In this document: positions 40,401-55,400 of the stretch, piece after piece | Layout of the letters: every line of letters starts with the position of its first letter | How positions within the stretch are numbered: position 1 is the stretch's first letter | Source: Deroplatys truncata | Taxonomy: Eukaryota > Arthropoda > Insecta > Mantodea > Mantidae | DNA length: 64,000 nt | Direction of reading: 5' to 3' | NCBI GenBank assembly: GCA_030765065.1 | Contig: CM060986.1 | Span: forward strand, 73,587,573-73,651,572 | The notes under the pieces: model-generated | The model's database searches: none | Seen by the model: the letters and a program-made list of their open reading frames with translations, nothing else | Told to the model about the DNA's origin: nothing | Position numbers and translations under genes: made by a program

Positions 40401-43400
40401 GAAAAATTCAGAAAAATAATTTTTCTTCAATTTTTTATTCATAAGATTAATTATTGTATTCTCTGTCCACTAGAGCTGGGAAAGCATATGGCTCTGTGCA
40501 TTGGGTGCAGAGAGTAGTAGTTCAGGGGAAGCTAATCTTACATGGTTGCCCCCATTATGGTTAAGTCGAGATCCTATTATTCGTTCTGGTGCCTTGCAGT
40601 TGATTGCTGGATTTTGCGTAACACAAAAAGCTTGCAAGCTGCTTCTGAAAGGCCTGACTTCCATAACTGGAGGAATATGGGGAGTAGCATTGAGGTATTT
40701 ATGTTTATTGTCATTTCTAAACCTTTCATTGTTTTATTTTTTTACATTTAATACTTGCAAATAAATTTGTAAGTTTACCTACAAAATAAGTATCTATTTT
40801 AATGGCTGGTTATTAAATCTCAAGTTTAGTAATCTCAAGTTTAGTGATCAAAAGTATCCGGACATCTCCACAAAGATACGTTTTTCATCTTAGGTGCTTT
40901 GTGTTGCCACCTACTGCCTGGTACTCATTATTCGTAGTCATTAGACATCGTGAAACAGCAGAATGGGATGCTCTGTGGAACTCACAGACTTTGAACGTGG
41001 TCAGGTGATTGGGTGTCACTTGTGTCAGAAGTCTGTACGCGAGATTTCCACACTCCTAAACATCCCTAGGTCCACTGTTTTTGATGTGATAGTGAAGTGG
41101 AAATGTGAAGGGACATGTACAGCACAAAAGCATACAGGCCGACCTCATCTGTTGACTGACAGAGACCGCCGACATTTGAAGAGGGTCGTAAAGTCTATCC
41201 AAACCATCACACAGGAATTCCAAACTGCATTCAGGATCTACTCCAAGTACTATGACAGTTAGACATGAGGTGAGAAACCTTGGATTCCATGGTTGAGCGG
41301 CTGCTCATAAGCCACACATCATGCAGGAAGATGCCAAACGGATGCCTCGCTTGGTGTAAGGAGCGTCAACATTATACGATTGAACAGTGGCAAAATGTTG
41401 TGTGGAGTGACAAATCCCGGTACACAATGTGGCAATCCAATGGCAGGGTGTGGGTATGGCGAATGCCTGGTGAATGTCATCTGCCAGCGTGTGTAGTGCC
41501 AACAGTGAAATTTGAATGTGGTGGTGTTATGGTGTGGTCGTGTTTTTCCTGGGGGGGGGGGGCCTTGCACCCCTTATTGTTTTGCGTGGCACGATCATAG
41601 TGCAGACCTACATTGATATTTTAAGCACCTTCTTGCTTCCCACTGTTGAGGAGTAATTCGGGGATGGCGATTGCATCTTTCAACACGATCGAGCACCTGT
41701 TCATACTGCACAGGTTGTGGTGGAGTGGTTACACGACAATAACATCCCTGTAATGGGCTGGCCTACACATCCTTACTTGAATCCTATAGAACATCTTTGG
41801 GATGTTTTGGAATGCCGACTTCGTGCCAGGCCTCACCGACCTACATCGATACCTCTCCTCAGTTCTGCACTACGTGAAGAATGGGCTGCCATTCCCCAAG
41901 AAACCTTCCAGCACCTGATTGAAAGTATGCCTGCGAGAGTGAACGCTGTCATCAAGGCTAAGGGTGGGCCAACGCCATATTGACTTCCAGCATTACCGAT
42001 GGAGGGCGCCATGAACTAGTACTCATTTTCAGCCAGGTGTTCGGATACTTTTGATCACATAGTGTAAATTCAAAATCTCAACATAAACCATATGATAAGT
42101 AATCATATCCAAATAAAGCTTTCCGTTTAAAGCCTCTAGTGAGACACTTCTAACCAAAGTTTTGAGCCTTATACATTTTCTTTGAGATATTTTTACCTTT
42201 AGGTATCCTATATAATATATTCCTTCATCATCTGTCATAGTGTTAAGTTTCTTTTTAGTTTTATGAACAAGTATAATGCAATATTTTGCAGTTTCTTGGT
42301 AGAGCAGGAGGAAGCCAGCATCGTAAAGGAACAAGCAGCCAACCTACTTACTAACCTGAGCAGCCATTCTGCATCTTCAGGAAATTCAGTGCCATCATTA
42401 TGTCATCCCCCTGTTGTCACAACAGAGGTAACTTTCACACTCAATTTGTTTCCAAATGCAACACATGCTGAAACAGTTGCAATAGCAAATAAGTAGTTTC
42501 AGAAGTTATATCCAGATTTTATATTAAATTTGTGCCTGAAACTTGGGTTCAATTTAAACTGAATTTTCCAGCTCTGTGCGTATTATGAACCTTCATCTTT
42601 GGCAAAATTGCTGACCAATTTTATTGGTGCTTATATTCTATTTAAACTGGACGCTTACATAGCCCAGTGGTTTTGCCTGGAGCACTCATACTGAGGATCC
42701 ATGATTCAATTTCCGGCTCTGGGGTGGCGATTGTAACTTTGCCCTATCCAAGCCTTCACCTCTGACTAGCTCACCCAATTGCCAAGCTCACAGTAAAAGC
42801 TATAGTCATCTCGTTCCATTACATCCTCATCACCCAACCATCTGAGATAATGGACACACCCACTGGGTGTAGCCATCTAATAAAGGGTACAGCCATCACT
42901 TGGTGGAACAAGGTATCTCCTAAGATCATTGACTATGAGGAGCATTGAAACATTGTTCCCTTTAAACTATGATTTATGCTATATCCATTGCAATACCATG
43001 ATTATATTGATTCATAAGGCTATTGTAGAGATTCTGAAGACGTTGTAAACAATGAAGATATGACTCCAATTATTCTTGGACTATAGCCATGTCAGCCTGA
43101 TGCAATATCAATGTAACCACAGAAGATGAGGCAAAGAATACTCTTAAAGAGCGCTTTTTCTGAACAAAGAGTTGCCAAAACTCAAGCAGAAAGTAAATAT
43201 AGAAATGTTAGAAATTTTTAAAACAACAAAACTTTCATTCATTGTTACAAACATAAAATGTAAAGTAGCTCCAAACTTTAGACATGTCACCATTTTCTTC
43301 ACTTTGTTTCTGGGTCTTGTTGCAAGGCAAAAACAAAAATAATGAATTCTCAATCAAGTGTCAAGCATCTTGAAATAATGAAGTGATATGCAATATCTCA

Positions 43401-46400
43401 CACTATTGCCAACTTAAAACAATTGGAATGAAAATTATTTTGACGTGGGAGTTTCAAATAATAATTCAGTATCACTAATGTTATTTTTGAACATTTGATT
43501 CTATTTAAAAGTCTAGAAAGAAGTTCCAAATACAGCTTCTGGAAGACAGAAAAAAATCTCTGCTTTTAAAAAAAAAAAATATATATATATATATATATTG
43601 CACAAAATTATTGATCTAATGTTTGTTAACAATGCTGTCAATTGCCAGGATCGTATCAGCACCGCCAGTGTGCCAGAATTTTGTCGTGCAGGAGTTCTTT
43701 TACATGCTAGTAAATCTGCTGACATGGGATCAATTCATATTTCAATAAAATAATAATATTCTGTTTGTTAACAACACTGTCAATTGCCAGGATCATATCA
43801 GCACCACCAGTGTGGCAGAATTTTGTTCTGAGGAGTTCTTTTACATGCTAGTAAATGTACTGACATGGGATTTTGCTTTTAACCACACTTAAAAACAATC
43901 AGTCTGGGCAGGGTTTGAATCCGTGAAATTCTGCTTATTTTGAATCATAGAAATTTCATACTTTTTACATTGATTTCAACTTTCAAAATTGTCAGTCTTG
44001 GCCATATAAGAAATAGGATCTAGCATGAAAGAAAAATACACGATTCTGTAGAAACCACAATCATTGTTACACACTTCTTCCTTAAATAACAGTGCTTATA
44101 GTCGACAGGGAAAGAAAGATGTGCTTTACAGAAGTTACACTGTAGAACCTGTTTATCATCTATTGGTTACATTGCTGTTTTATGCATATAGTAATATACT
44201 GATACCATTAGGGATTTTGAATATATTCACAGACTCTGTGTGTATGTGCGTGCATGCATGTGTATGTTGGGGGTGTCTGGAATTGGATTTATTATAAACA
44301 TTATGTTTTTGGAACTGCCATTATAGGAAAAAGTTGCAAAATTTGCTGCAACTGGCAAATAAATAGAAAGTTATAGATCAATAAGATGACATACCTTATT
44401 GATATATGCATTTTTAATGGTTTGTAGTATTTTATATAAATATTTATATGAATTTCTTTTTGTTTAATACAATATAATAAATGCCACAATTAAATGAAAA
44501 CTACCACCATTCCTGCAGGTATTCAAATAGGTTTTGATAATACATGTAGGAAAACATTAAAAGAATTAAACATATGCTTATACTGTAAGGTATGTATATG
44601 CTGTGTTTGTAACTTGTAGGTGGTATGAGGATATTAGCAATGTTATACCTTACGGCCAATAATTGCACTGATATCATGCAGATGAAGACATAAATTGAAA
44701 ATAAAATATTGATTATTTCCACTCAAAAATTTGATGTCAAGATTACACCAGAAATATATGTTTTGTGGCCTGCTGTGAGTGAGTGCATGCGTGCATGCTT
44801 ATAATGAAATGTTGGATAAAGTCATACTTGGTATTTAAGTTAAGTATCTTACAAAGATGCGACACGAAAATTTTCAAGAAAATTCTATCACCCCAAACTA
44901 TCCTATACATGGAACATTTTTTAAACGTTTTATTTTCTTAAAAATGGCTCTAACACTTTTGATTAAAATACCATATATTTAACATATTTGCATGGCAAAT
45001 AATATGCCTATCTTGAATTTTCTGGGAATTGCCTGTGAAGTACTCTTCGTTTGGGGGGAACTTTTATAACTGGTAAACCTTAAGAGATAGACTTACTATA
45101 CAAAAAATCTGATGTGTTACACTCACATGACTTTCTCTACTCTTGTACAAACTATTTTTACAAACACTTATTCTCCATATGCTTCATGTTAATTGAGATG
45201 TTAATCTTATTGCTAATTTTCTTGTAGATGCAAGGGGAATTGGTAGGCTTTAAGCTATAGTCAAATATTTTAAGAGCTGGTTGCTATGTGGAGTATTCCA
45301 TTCTCTTGGCATTACCAGGACAAAAAAAAATGAATAACAAATTTGAGAAAAAGTATAAGTATTGGAAAATTTAAAGGAATAACAAGCAATATCTCGAAAA
45401 TGGTTCACTCAACAAAAAAATGTATATGACATAAATTGTGTATTTTAACACGTTCTACATTTTTTGTGTAGTAAAATTTTGTCTATCTCTTATGGTTTAC
45501 CAGTTATGCAAAAGTCGTTCACAATGAAGAATACTTTTGGAGACATTCCCAGAAAATTCGAGAAGTACATTTCATTTGTCATAAGAATATCTTAAACATA
45601 TGATATTTTAATCAAAATCGTTAGAGCCATTTTTGAGAAAATTAAAATTTTTGAAAAATGTTCCATGTAAAGGGTAATCTGGGGTGGGGGGATTTTCTTG
45701 AAAACCTTCGTGTCACATCTCTGGAAGATACTGAACCTAAATACCAAGTTTGGTGTTTATCCGACTGTTCGTTTCTGAGTTATGCTCTTCACAGACAAAC
45801 ACACAGACATACACACATGGACATGTTTTCAAAAATGCTTTTTTTTTGGATTCAGGGGTCTCAAAACATATATTTCCGGTGAAATCTCGATATCGAATTT
45901 TTGGGTGGAATACAATACTTCCCCTACTTACTATACGTAGTAGAGAAAGTAAAAAGTAGGACTCTTTAAAGCACACAGTTTATTTCAAATAAGCTTTTTT
46001 GTGGCATGAACCATTTCCAAGATATCTGTTATTATTGGTTTGAATTTTTCAATGCTTTGTCATTTTTTTAAAACATGGTTGCTATTCAGTTGTTTCTCAA
46101 TTGTCATAGAAAGAGTATGAATTTTAAGGCATCATATAGTAACCCTCTTTTAAATATTGGCTATAAATTTGGTCTCCTCTATCCCTCTTGTACCTTCAAC
46201 AAAATGTGTAATGTAACCATTTCTGCGAGGATTTATCTTATTAATAAAATAGATAGAAAAATAAGCTTTCATAAAAATAGCATAGAAGTAATATAAAAAA
46301 AATCTGATGTGTTACACTCACATGACTTTCCCTACTATTGTACAATCTATTTTTACAAACGCCTATTCTCCATAGGCTTCACGTTAATCGAGATATCGAG

Positions 46401-49400
46401 ATGTCAATCATATTGGTAATTTTCTTGTAGATGCAAGGGGAATATGGTAGCTTTTAAGCGATAGTCAAATATTTTAATGCTGGTTGCTATGTGGCGCATT
46501 CCATTCTCTTTGCATATCCAGGACAAAAAAATGAATAACGAATTTGAGAAAAAGTATAAGTATTGGAAAATTTAAGGAAATAACAAGCAATATCTCGAAA
46601 ACGGTTCACTCAACAAAAGAAATGTATATGACATAAGTTGTGTATTTTTACGCGATCTACATTTTTTGTGTAGTAAAATTTTGTCTATCTCTTATGGTTT
46701 ACCAGTTATGCAAAAGTCGTTCACAATGAAGAATACTTTTGGAGACATTCCCAGAAAATTCGAGATATACATTTCATTTCTCATGACATTATCTTAAACA
46801 TATGATATTTTCATCAAAATCGTTAGAGCCATTTTTGAGAAAACTAAAATTTTCGAAAAACGTTCCATGTAAAGGGTAGTCTGGGGTGGGGGGATTTTCT
46901 TGAAAACCTTCGTGTCGCATCTCTGGAAGATACTGAACCTAAATACCAAGTTTGGTGTTTATCCAACTGTTCGTTTTGGAGTTATGCTGTTCACAGACAC
47001 ACACACACAGACACACACACGGACATGTTTCCAAAAATGCTTTTTTTGGATTCAGGAGGTCTCAAAACATGTATTTCCGGTGAAATCTTGGTATCGAATT
47101 TTTGGGTGGAATGCAATACTTCCCCTACTTACTATACGTGGTAGAGAAAGTAATGTGAATGTAACACAAGAATTTTTTCCCAATAATGTTCCTCACAAAT
47201 AATCACTTTATTTAGGAAATAGCAACAACTGGAGTTCAAGCATTATTACTGCTACTGGATGAATGTCATTTCTATGAAGAGATGGCTCATCTGTTCTCTG
47301 GGCTGTATCTTGGTGATAAGGTTTATCCTGGCAAGACAAAGAGAGAAAAAGGTTGGACGTTGGACTCCCTCTCAGGTTGCACGACATCACCAGAAACTGA
47401 ATTTGGACCTCAGCAATACATGTTGGTGTATGATGGAAATACAAGGAATGCTCATGAGGCAGGAGGTTAGTTTTGATTTGACATTTTTTTTTAGTTCTGT
47501 AATATTATACATCAGAAATGATGTGCAGAATGATGATCAATCTCACAAGATATAAATAATCATAAAGTTAAACTAACGGTAATGGTCTTACGTAAAACTC
47601 GTAGTGCTGTTGCAAGAAATAATGAAAATATGGAATACAGAGAAGATTCATTTGAACAGGCAGATCAGCAGATTGAAAGGTTGTTGTACATAAAGGCATG
47701 AAATTTATCTGATTCTGTAGGTACTTCTAAAGGATATCAGTGAATAACTAGTTTTTGTTTTGAAATGCAATGCACATTTGCATTAGGCCCTATTCACAAT
47801 GAATCACATAAACCTAGGAAAATGACTTTGTAAAATGAGGTGTAAATGTACAAGTAGGTCTGTGTATCATAATTGTACAGGCACAAAGCTGATAAGCTAT
47901 TTTTTATGTAATTATCAAAATGTTACTAAATGATGTGTCCCATAACATGTATATGTTTCAAAGGATGAAAATAAATAAAAATAAACATTGAATTAAATGT
48001 AAACATAGAAACTTGCAAGGTCCAAAGCTTTCAAGTTTGCCTACATCAAATATAAGAAACTAGCCAGTCAGAGAGTGATCCTCATCACTGATTATTCTAC
48101 CTTCTCACATCAGATTTTACATCTTTATGTGTTAACTACCTTTCTGCGTAAGATCACAGGCCAGAATCACTGGGATATGTATAAAAATCCCAGCAAAACA
48201 AATTGTGAAGGTAGATGGTATGCCCACCTCTGTGGTGTGGTGTTAGCATGTCTGCCTCACATTCAAAGCTCCTGAGTTTGAATGTCAGTTAGGCTGAGTT
48301 ACCTGTATAAGGTTTTTTTTTCAGTGGTTTTCCCTTATCTTGAGAAGACAAATGATGGGTAACTCTCTGCTCTAGGAACTCCAGTCCCATTTGAGTATCA
48401 TTTCAACTATTTTGTTCATTCACCGTCTGATATGACCTATCCGGGCATTAAGGATCATCAAAAAAAAAAAAAAGTAAGCAAGCTAGAAAATATAACATCC
48501 TGATGGCCGTTTTCAGCTTATCTGCAAGCTCTTTGATGTTGTAAAGAAATTGTATGTCGTAACTTTAGGCCTTTCCCTGTAAAGGAACCAGCAAGCGGAG
48601 AACCACACTTTAACCATCAGATTCATCAGCAGGTTGTGTATTGGCTTTACCTGTGTAAGGAAAGCCATTTCACATCATACTTGGTATCTACATCTACAGT
48701 AAGCCAAAACTTTATTCCAAATTAATCAGACTTATTTGTAATATGCCTAAAAGATGGACATCTGCATTTGGATGGAAACAGTCGTTCACCTACACTAAGA
48801 ATTGGTCCTGGTTGGAAACAAGCAATGCAGTTCTGTATGAAGTGATTACATATTTCAGATGCAAGGGCAGACGCTGTCTGCGGGTTGCCTTTATGTCAAA
48901 TGTTAGGTATTTAATGATTTCCGTAAATTGATCCCTTGCCATAGTTTCTGTGAAGAAGTATGGGCCCTAAGTCTTATTCGACAGGCTCTTTGTTGAATTT
49001 GATCTCGTCCCATATGCTCCACAAGTATAGTGCAGAAGGTATCTAATTCTTCCAGTATGATGATCCATATTGGATCTCCTGGCTTCAAGCGGGGTTCCTC
49101 TTCTGTACATCTCTTGATGTGTCTCAGGATGTTCTCACCATTAGGCATCAGGCACTACGTACACTATCTTCAAAAATGTTTCGACTAGTGTACACTGTTT
49201 TGCCAGAGAATATACCAGTTGCAGCCATTGCCGTCCATGAGGAATGACTCTGCAAAGTGTTCCATCAGCAGTGTGATCTTTATGACCTACTGCAAATTCA
49301 TTAGCTTGAGATTGCCCACTTTGAATGTCATAACTTGAAGCATCAGTTACTGATAATTTAATTGAATCTTGATTCGGTGGATACACTAAAACTTAACTTA

Positions 49401-52400
49401 CTTGAAATTAATCAAATATGTTTCAAAAGCACCACTTGCCTTCATCTTCAGCTTTTTTCCACCGAAACATGTTCAATTAATTTCAAGTAAGTGAAGTGAA
49501 GATTCAATTAAATTATTATTTTGCTTCACTCTCTCTAACTTCAATTATCTGTTACTGGTATTGCATGACTGTGTCCATTTCCATGTCCTTGTCCTCAAGC
49601 AGGAACTGTGGCAATGGGTATGGGAAGCTTGGGTTTGAAACCTCTGAATCTGTATCATTATTACTGTCATAATATCACAATTTTTCACTCCGTTCCATAT
49701 TTTATTCTTACTCCTCTTTTAATTTGGTATATACCTGTGTTCTCCTTCAGAAATATCATCACCACTGCTACCAGATTCTTCACTAAGAATCATAAAGAAT
49801 ACTGCAACGCATCTACCAGTCTTGAAATGTCATTTGCTTATGATGTAAAAATAGAATCACTGGAGTTGCCTCTGAATGCAACAGGGCATGCAACCAGAAT
49901 AAATGTGTTTTGACAAGGCAGAATCATTTTATGTAAATTCACTGTAACGGCAATGAGATGTTTTGCTTCTGTTACACTTTGTAATGCATTGTTAACTGGT
50001 AAAACAGGGTCATGACATGCTATAAATAAAGTAACAGTAATCACAATCATGTTGTTATACACTGTTATTTAAAGTGGGTCAAATTGTCCTCACCTTACAT
50101 AGAGGTAAAAACATAAAAAAATGTGAATGTTGTGACTTGTACAGAACTGAAAATTTATATGCTATATGATACCTAATATTAATGAAAAGTCATGAAATAT
50201 TGTAAATGTCCTCCCATTATAAAGACTACAACAAAAAATAAAAAAAAATGTTTTGGGTCAAAATGACCCATCAGCCCTGTGAGTATTAATGGTTCATTTG
50301 TTCAATACTTTGTCATTCTTGTCGATATTCAGTTGTTTCTCACAATTGCATGGAAACAGTGTGGAATTTTAGATCCAGCATATAATGTCCAGTTCTTGAA
50401 CATTTGACTTACTATTCCCTTTGTATCTATAATGAAATGTGTAGCTAGCTATTTCTGCAGAGAAATGTTGTCCTCCATGGTCTAGGGATATGATGGTAGC
50501 CTCTAGTTCCCGAAGTTGTGGGTTCAAACCCAGTGGAGGACGATGGACTTTTTTCGGGTGTAAAAATCCTTAGTGTGGCTTCCTTTGGAAGGGAAGTAAA
50601 GCCAGTGGTCCTTTGTCTTCGATTTACAGCGCGTAAAAGAACTGCCTGATAAAGAGACCTCTAAGCAAAATTTCCAGTCTTTCTTGCTCAATATAGAATG
50701 GGACATTAAGAACTATAGCAGTTAAAGAGTGACCATAAATAAAACCCAATTTCATTTTTCTTTTATTAAAATGAAGTTGATAAAAAATTAACCTTTTTAA
50801 GAATAATTTGTACACCCATTAATAAACGTTAGGAAGTAGAGAAAGTTATGTGAATGTAGCACATCAGATTTTTACAAAGTGCTTTGCTGCACTGCTTAAA
50901 TAAATCTTCAATAAATATGTTCCATTTCATTTTTTGTTGTAGAGTTACCTCTAAGAAATGAACTCTGCCAGTATTTGTTTATTGTGTTTCAATCTTTGGT
51001 TTTGTGATGTTTTTATTTTGCATATGATAGTAATACATTTCATTTGTTTTTTTCTTTGTTAATAATTAGTTGATTGGCTTAAAGCTATTAATGAAGTTTT
51101 CCCATTGCATTATTTGTGGAAAGATTGTCGTTTACATGTGTCCCCTTCATAAATAGATGATTCGTGTCATCTGCAAATATGACTACCTCTGCTGTAGTTA
51201 TCTTTGATTAATATAAATTAAAAACAAAATAGTGTAATGGTTCTTATTATTAACAGGTTCACCAGTGATGACAGATAGTCTGTGTGCTGGGAGTGTGCAG
51301 ATGGAACAGCAGGTGATTGCTACACCAGCTCTTATCAAAACTGTGTGTTGGTTTATAAATAATCTTATGACCCTCAACAATTTTGAAGCAATTCAAAAAA
51401 TCAACAAACACAATTTGTTGCTATTACTTTTCAGGTAAGTAGCGACTAATTCAAATTTGAATTTTTTATTATAAATAAGTGGCAAAAAATTCCTTATCAT
51501 TATGAATGGGTTTGTTGTAGATGTTTAACATTTGGTGTTCCTCCAGAGGATTTTATTAGTCATCCAGATAACAAGAAATATTTGCTGTATGTGGATATCT
51601 TAGAAATGTATGCAAGTGTATGCCATGTATTGACTAGATGCATCTCTTCAGATGACCTCTGTCATAGTACACTGCTGCATATACATGACAGTATTCACCT
51701 GCTGCTTGCTTTGTTGGAAAGAAAGCATTATTGTAAGTAAATAAATTTTACATTAAACAAAACACTCATTCTCCATTATCTGTGAATAATTAATCACTAG
51801 GAATAAACATCTACAGAATAAATAGAGAAAATAATTTAAATTCACACCTTATAAAAGTTTACCTACCATCCATGGGAACTCAAATTGTGGACATATTGCA
51901 TGCTTAATACAGAAAACAAAACACAACTGATCACATATCAGGTCACAACCTATTGAATGAATAAGTTTACTAAACGTAACATCCAGGAAAAAATAAATCA
52001 TGTATGATGCTTTATAGAAGGCTCATGGTATTCAACCTGGGAAAACTTAGATATCTAACAACAAATATTTTTAAAACCGCTAATGCTACAGAAAAATTGT
52101 TTGATCTAAATTGTGCATTTCAATGAGCATTAGTTTCACCAGTTCTAAGCACAGATTTTCCACATGTTCTTTATTACTCATATTTGAATTCAGCATTATT
52201 TTATAGTGTTATGTTCTGGGGTAACTCAACAATGAGCAAATCGATATTTACAATTCAAAAAAGAGTTATTAGAAAGATGACAAAAGCAAAGGCAAAAAGT
52301 AGCTGTAGGAAATTACTTAAACAACTACAGATTTTACCATTTTCGTCCTTATATATCTATGAAGTTATTCTCAATGTTAAAAACAATTTAGATATGTTTC

Positions 52401-55400
52401 AGCTCAACTTTCAAGTGCACAATCATCATACACGAAGAAGCATACAGCTATCAGCAATTGCACACAACACTGCTCTATATGAGGGAAGCTTCATATTCAG
52501 TGGTATCAACCTATTTAATCCCTTGCCAATCTATATTAAAAACTTGACCAACCTTTAAGGATTTAAAATTAAATTAAAAAATTTCATTAAAGTCATTTTT
52601 TATAGCAAAGAAGAATATTATGATACTTGCAGGAATCATCCTAGGTGTTAATATGAGGCACTGATTATTATGTACGTATTAAGTAATATAGGAACTCATA
52701 TGTATAAAACTTGTACATAAACTGTATGTAGTAGCTCATGTCTGTAAACTTGTAGACATAAAATGGACATGTGTTCCATAAGCATATATTTGTTTCAGAT
52801 GGGCTAGAATAAAATAAAATAAAATAAAATAAAATAGAGGTGAAGCTGAGGGATATGTAGTTTCTGCACTCCCAGGCTACCAAGTTAACATCTTTGTAAA
52901 CGACATATAATCTGCAACCATCGAGAAAAACAATCCTTTCAGTAGTTAATTAAAAATTATTGGTTTACTAATTTCTAATGTTAGCTATTTTCTCTCTTTA
53001 TAAATTACTTAGCATACCCTGCCAATGAAGTTGATTACTCTATAAGTACAAAGGAAATAAAGTAAAATTTTCTTATATGAGGGTTATTAAAATATTTTGA
53101 CATTGCTGTCACAAGCATATCGTAGCATTAATAAGATTCAATTCTCATTTGTTTTCCTGTGTCTTAATTGCTAAATTGTGACAATCTACATATATATTGC
53201 TTGGAATTAAATATCTGTAGCATTTGTCTTATTTTACATGGATATTCTGTGGAGTAACAACTATTTTCTATTCATTGATTCTTAACTAAAAGTCAAGCTC
53301 TTCTTCAACATGTTCTTTTATAACTTCAATGTGTTTTCATATTCAAGTACAAGGACTTTATAAATCCTTTTTAATATTTTAGTTATTTATGAAATTAAAT
53401 TAGATGGTGTTTTATAGTCCCATGTCCATCAGAAAGATTTGGGTTTTTCAATGATGAAAGAATTACCAAAATCGGTTGAGTGGTTTTTTAGATTAATGCA
53501 CACACGAGGTCTGTTCAAAAAATTCCGTAACTTTGTCCACAACATTGTTTTATGCTTAGTTTTACTTATTGTGCATGGTCTCCTTTGAAATACTTTCCTC
53601 CACAATTGATACACTGCCCTCAATGCCGTTTACACTTCTGGAAGCAGTCTGGTTACATCTCTTTCTGGATTGTGCGAAGCGCCGTTTGTGAATTTTCTTT
53701 TATCTCATCTATCATTGCAAATCTTTGTCCTTTCGACAGAGTTTTTAACTTTGGAAATAAAACAAAGTCCGCGGGGGCCAGGTTTAGAGAGTACGGAGGA
53801 TGAGGCAGCACAGTGATATCGTGTTTTTGTGCAAGTGTCTTGCACCAACAGGATGAATCTGTGGGTGCGTTATTGTGATGCAAGTGCCATGAATTGTCTC
53901 GCCACATTTCAAGCCATTTCCTTCACACATTTTCACGTCCCAATAGTCAGTCTTCGATTGTCATGCACAATTTCATTGACGTTCCTGACATGAGCGTCGT
54001 CGGTAGACGTTGAAGGGCGTCCTGAACGAGGGTCATCTTTAACTTCCATCTGGCCATTTTTAAACCATGTGAATCATTCGTAACACTGAGTACAGCTTAA
54101 GCACTCGTCACCATAGGCTTCCTGCATCATTTGGTGTGTCTCTGTAAAGGTTTTCTTGAGTTTCATACAAAACTCAAAGCAGACGCATTGCTCCTCTAAC
54201 GCTGCCATCTCAAAACTTGCAAACTGTGCGACACAACATTCTACTCAATACAGCACTGAACAATAACTAACAGACATTGAATAATGAAACTTCCGGCAGA
54301 TACACATTAAACACAGGCGTGTGCAGGGATGGCAACCGCATTTCGCTCCAACACTCCATTGGCGCAAAATTATGAATGTTCCAGAACTTTTTGAACAGAC
54401 CTGGTATATACAAATTTTCTTGTTTTATAATATTAGTATAGGCATTTTTAACTTCTCTAATAACTTTCTAATAACAAAATGGTTATTTTTATGTTGCTTT
54501 TATTTAATGTTTCAGCAATAACATTTCCTCAACTGATATTTCTCCGTAATCAACTGTGGAGTGAATTGTTTAAACTTCTGTCTGCTTTGCTGTTAGCAAG
54601 ATCTGGCTTTGAGGTTTTAAGAGATGCATTATTTCATTGTGGTCATGGGCCCTTCTTTACCACTATGAAGATGGCAATAGAAGATAGTATGTCACATGAC
54701 CTACGTTACTCAGCCATCACTGTACTGACATTGCTTCTTTCTTATGAAGACATACTACACACTGAATCATATAGTACACCTACTACTGCACCAAAATCTT
54801 TACGTGATCTCTTTGATGAGAGTAGTTCTGAAGAGAAAAATTACATTGAGGCCCATGGTATGTTTCAAAATGAGAAAGCTGAGAGCCCTATTGATGGTGA
54901 GAAAGAAAACATCCAACCTGAGAGGCCAATTTCTCACGTCTCGTACTCCCCTGAAAGTTTGCTTTGTGGTAGATCTGCAGGCAATTTAAATAAAAATGCA
55001 CTGAGAACTACAGAAAAAGACTTAGCTCATTTTTCACCAAGGTTTAGTGAATGCAGTCCCACACCACGAGAAGTGCCAGGTGGTGTACTGTGCAAGGCAC
55101 TTGTGCAATTGCATGAACTCTACAATCTGCATCAGGGCTGTAGTGAAGATAGTAATAAATCTAAAGACAAGGCTCTTGTTATAACTGCAATAGCCAGTTT
55201 ACTGGCAGTATCCAGGCATGCAAAGGAGGAGGCACTCAGACATGGATTATTGCAAATGCTCATTGTCCATTTAAGGGAACTTCATATCAAACTGAGCTTA
55301 GAGTCAACCGAAAGCTTACGCCGAACATCTGACAAAAAGAGAGTAAGAATTTTTTAATTTTCTTTCATTACTCAACTCTAGTTTTTTTCATCATTTAATA

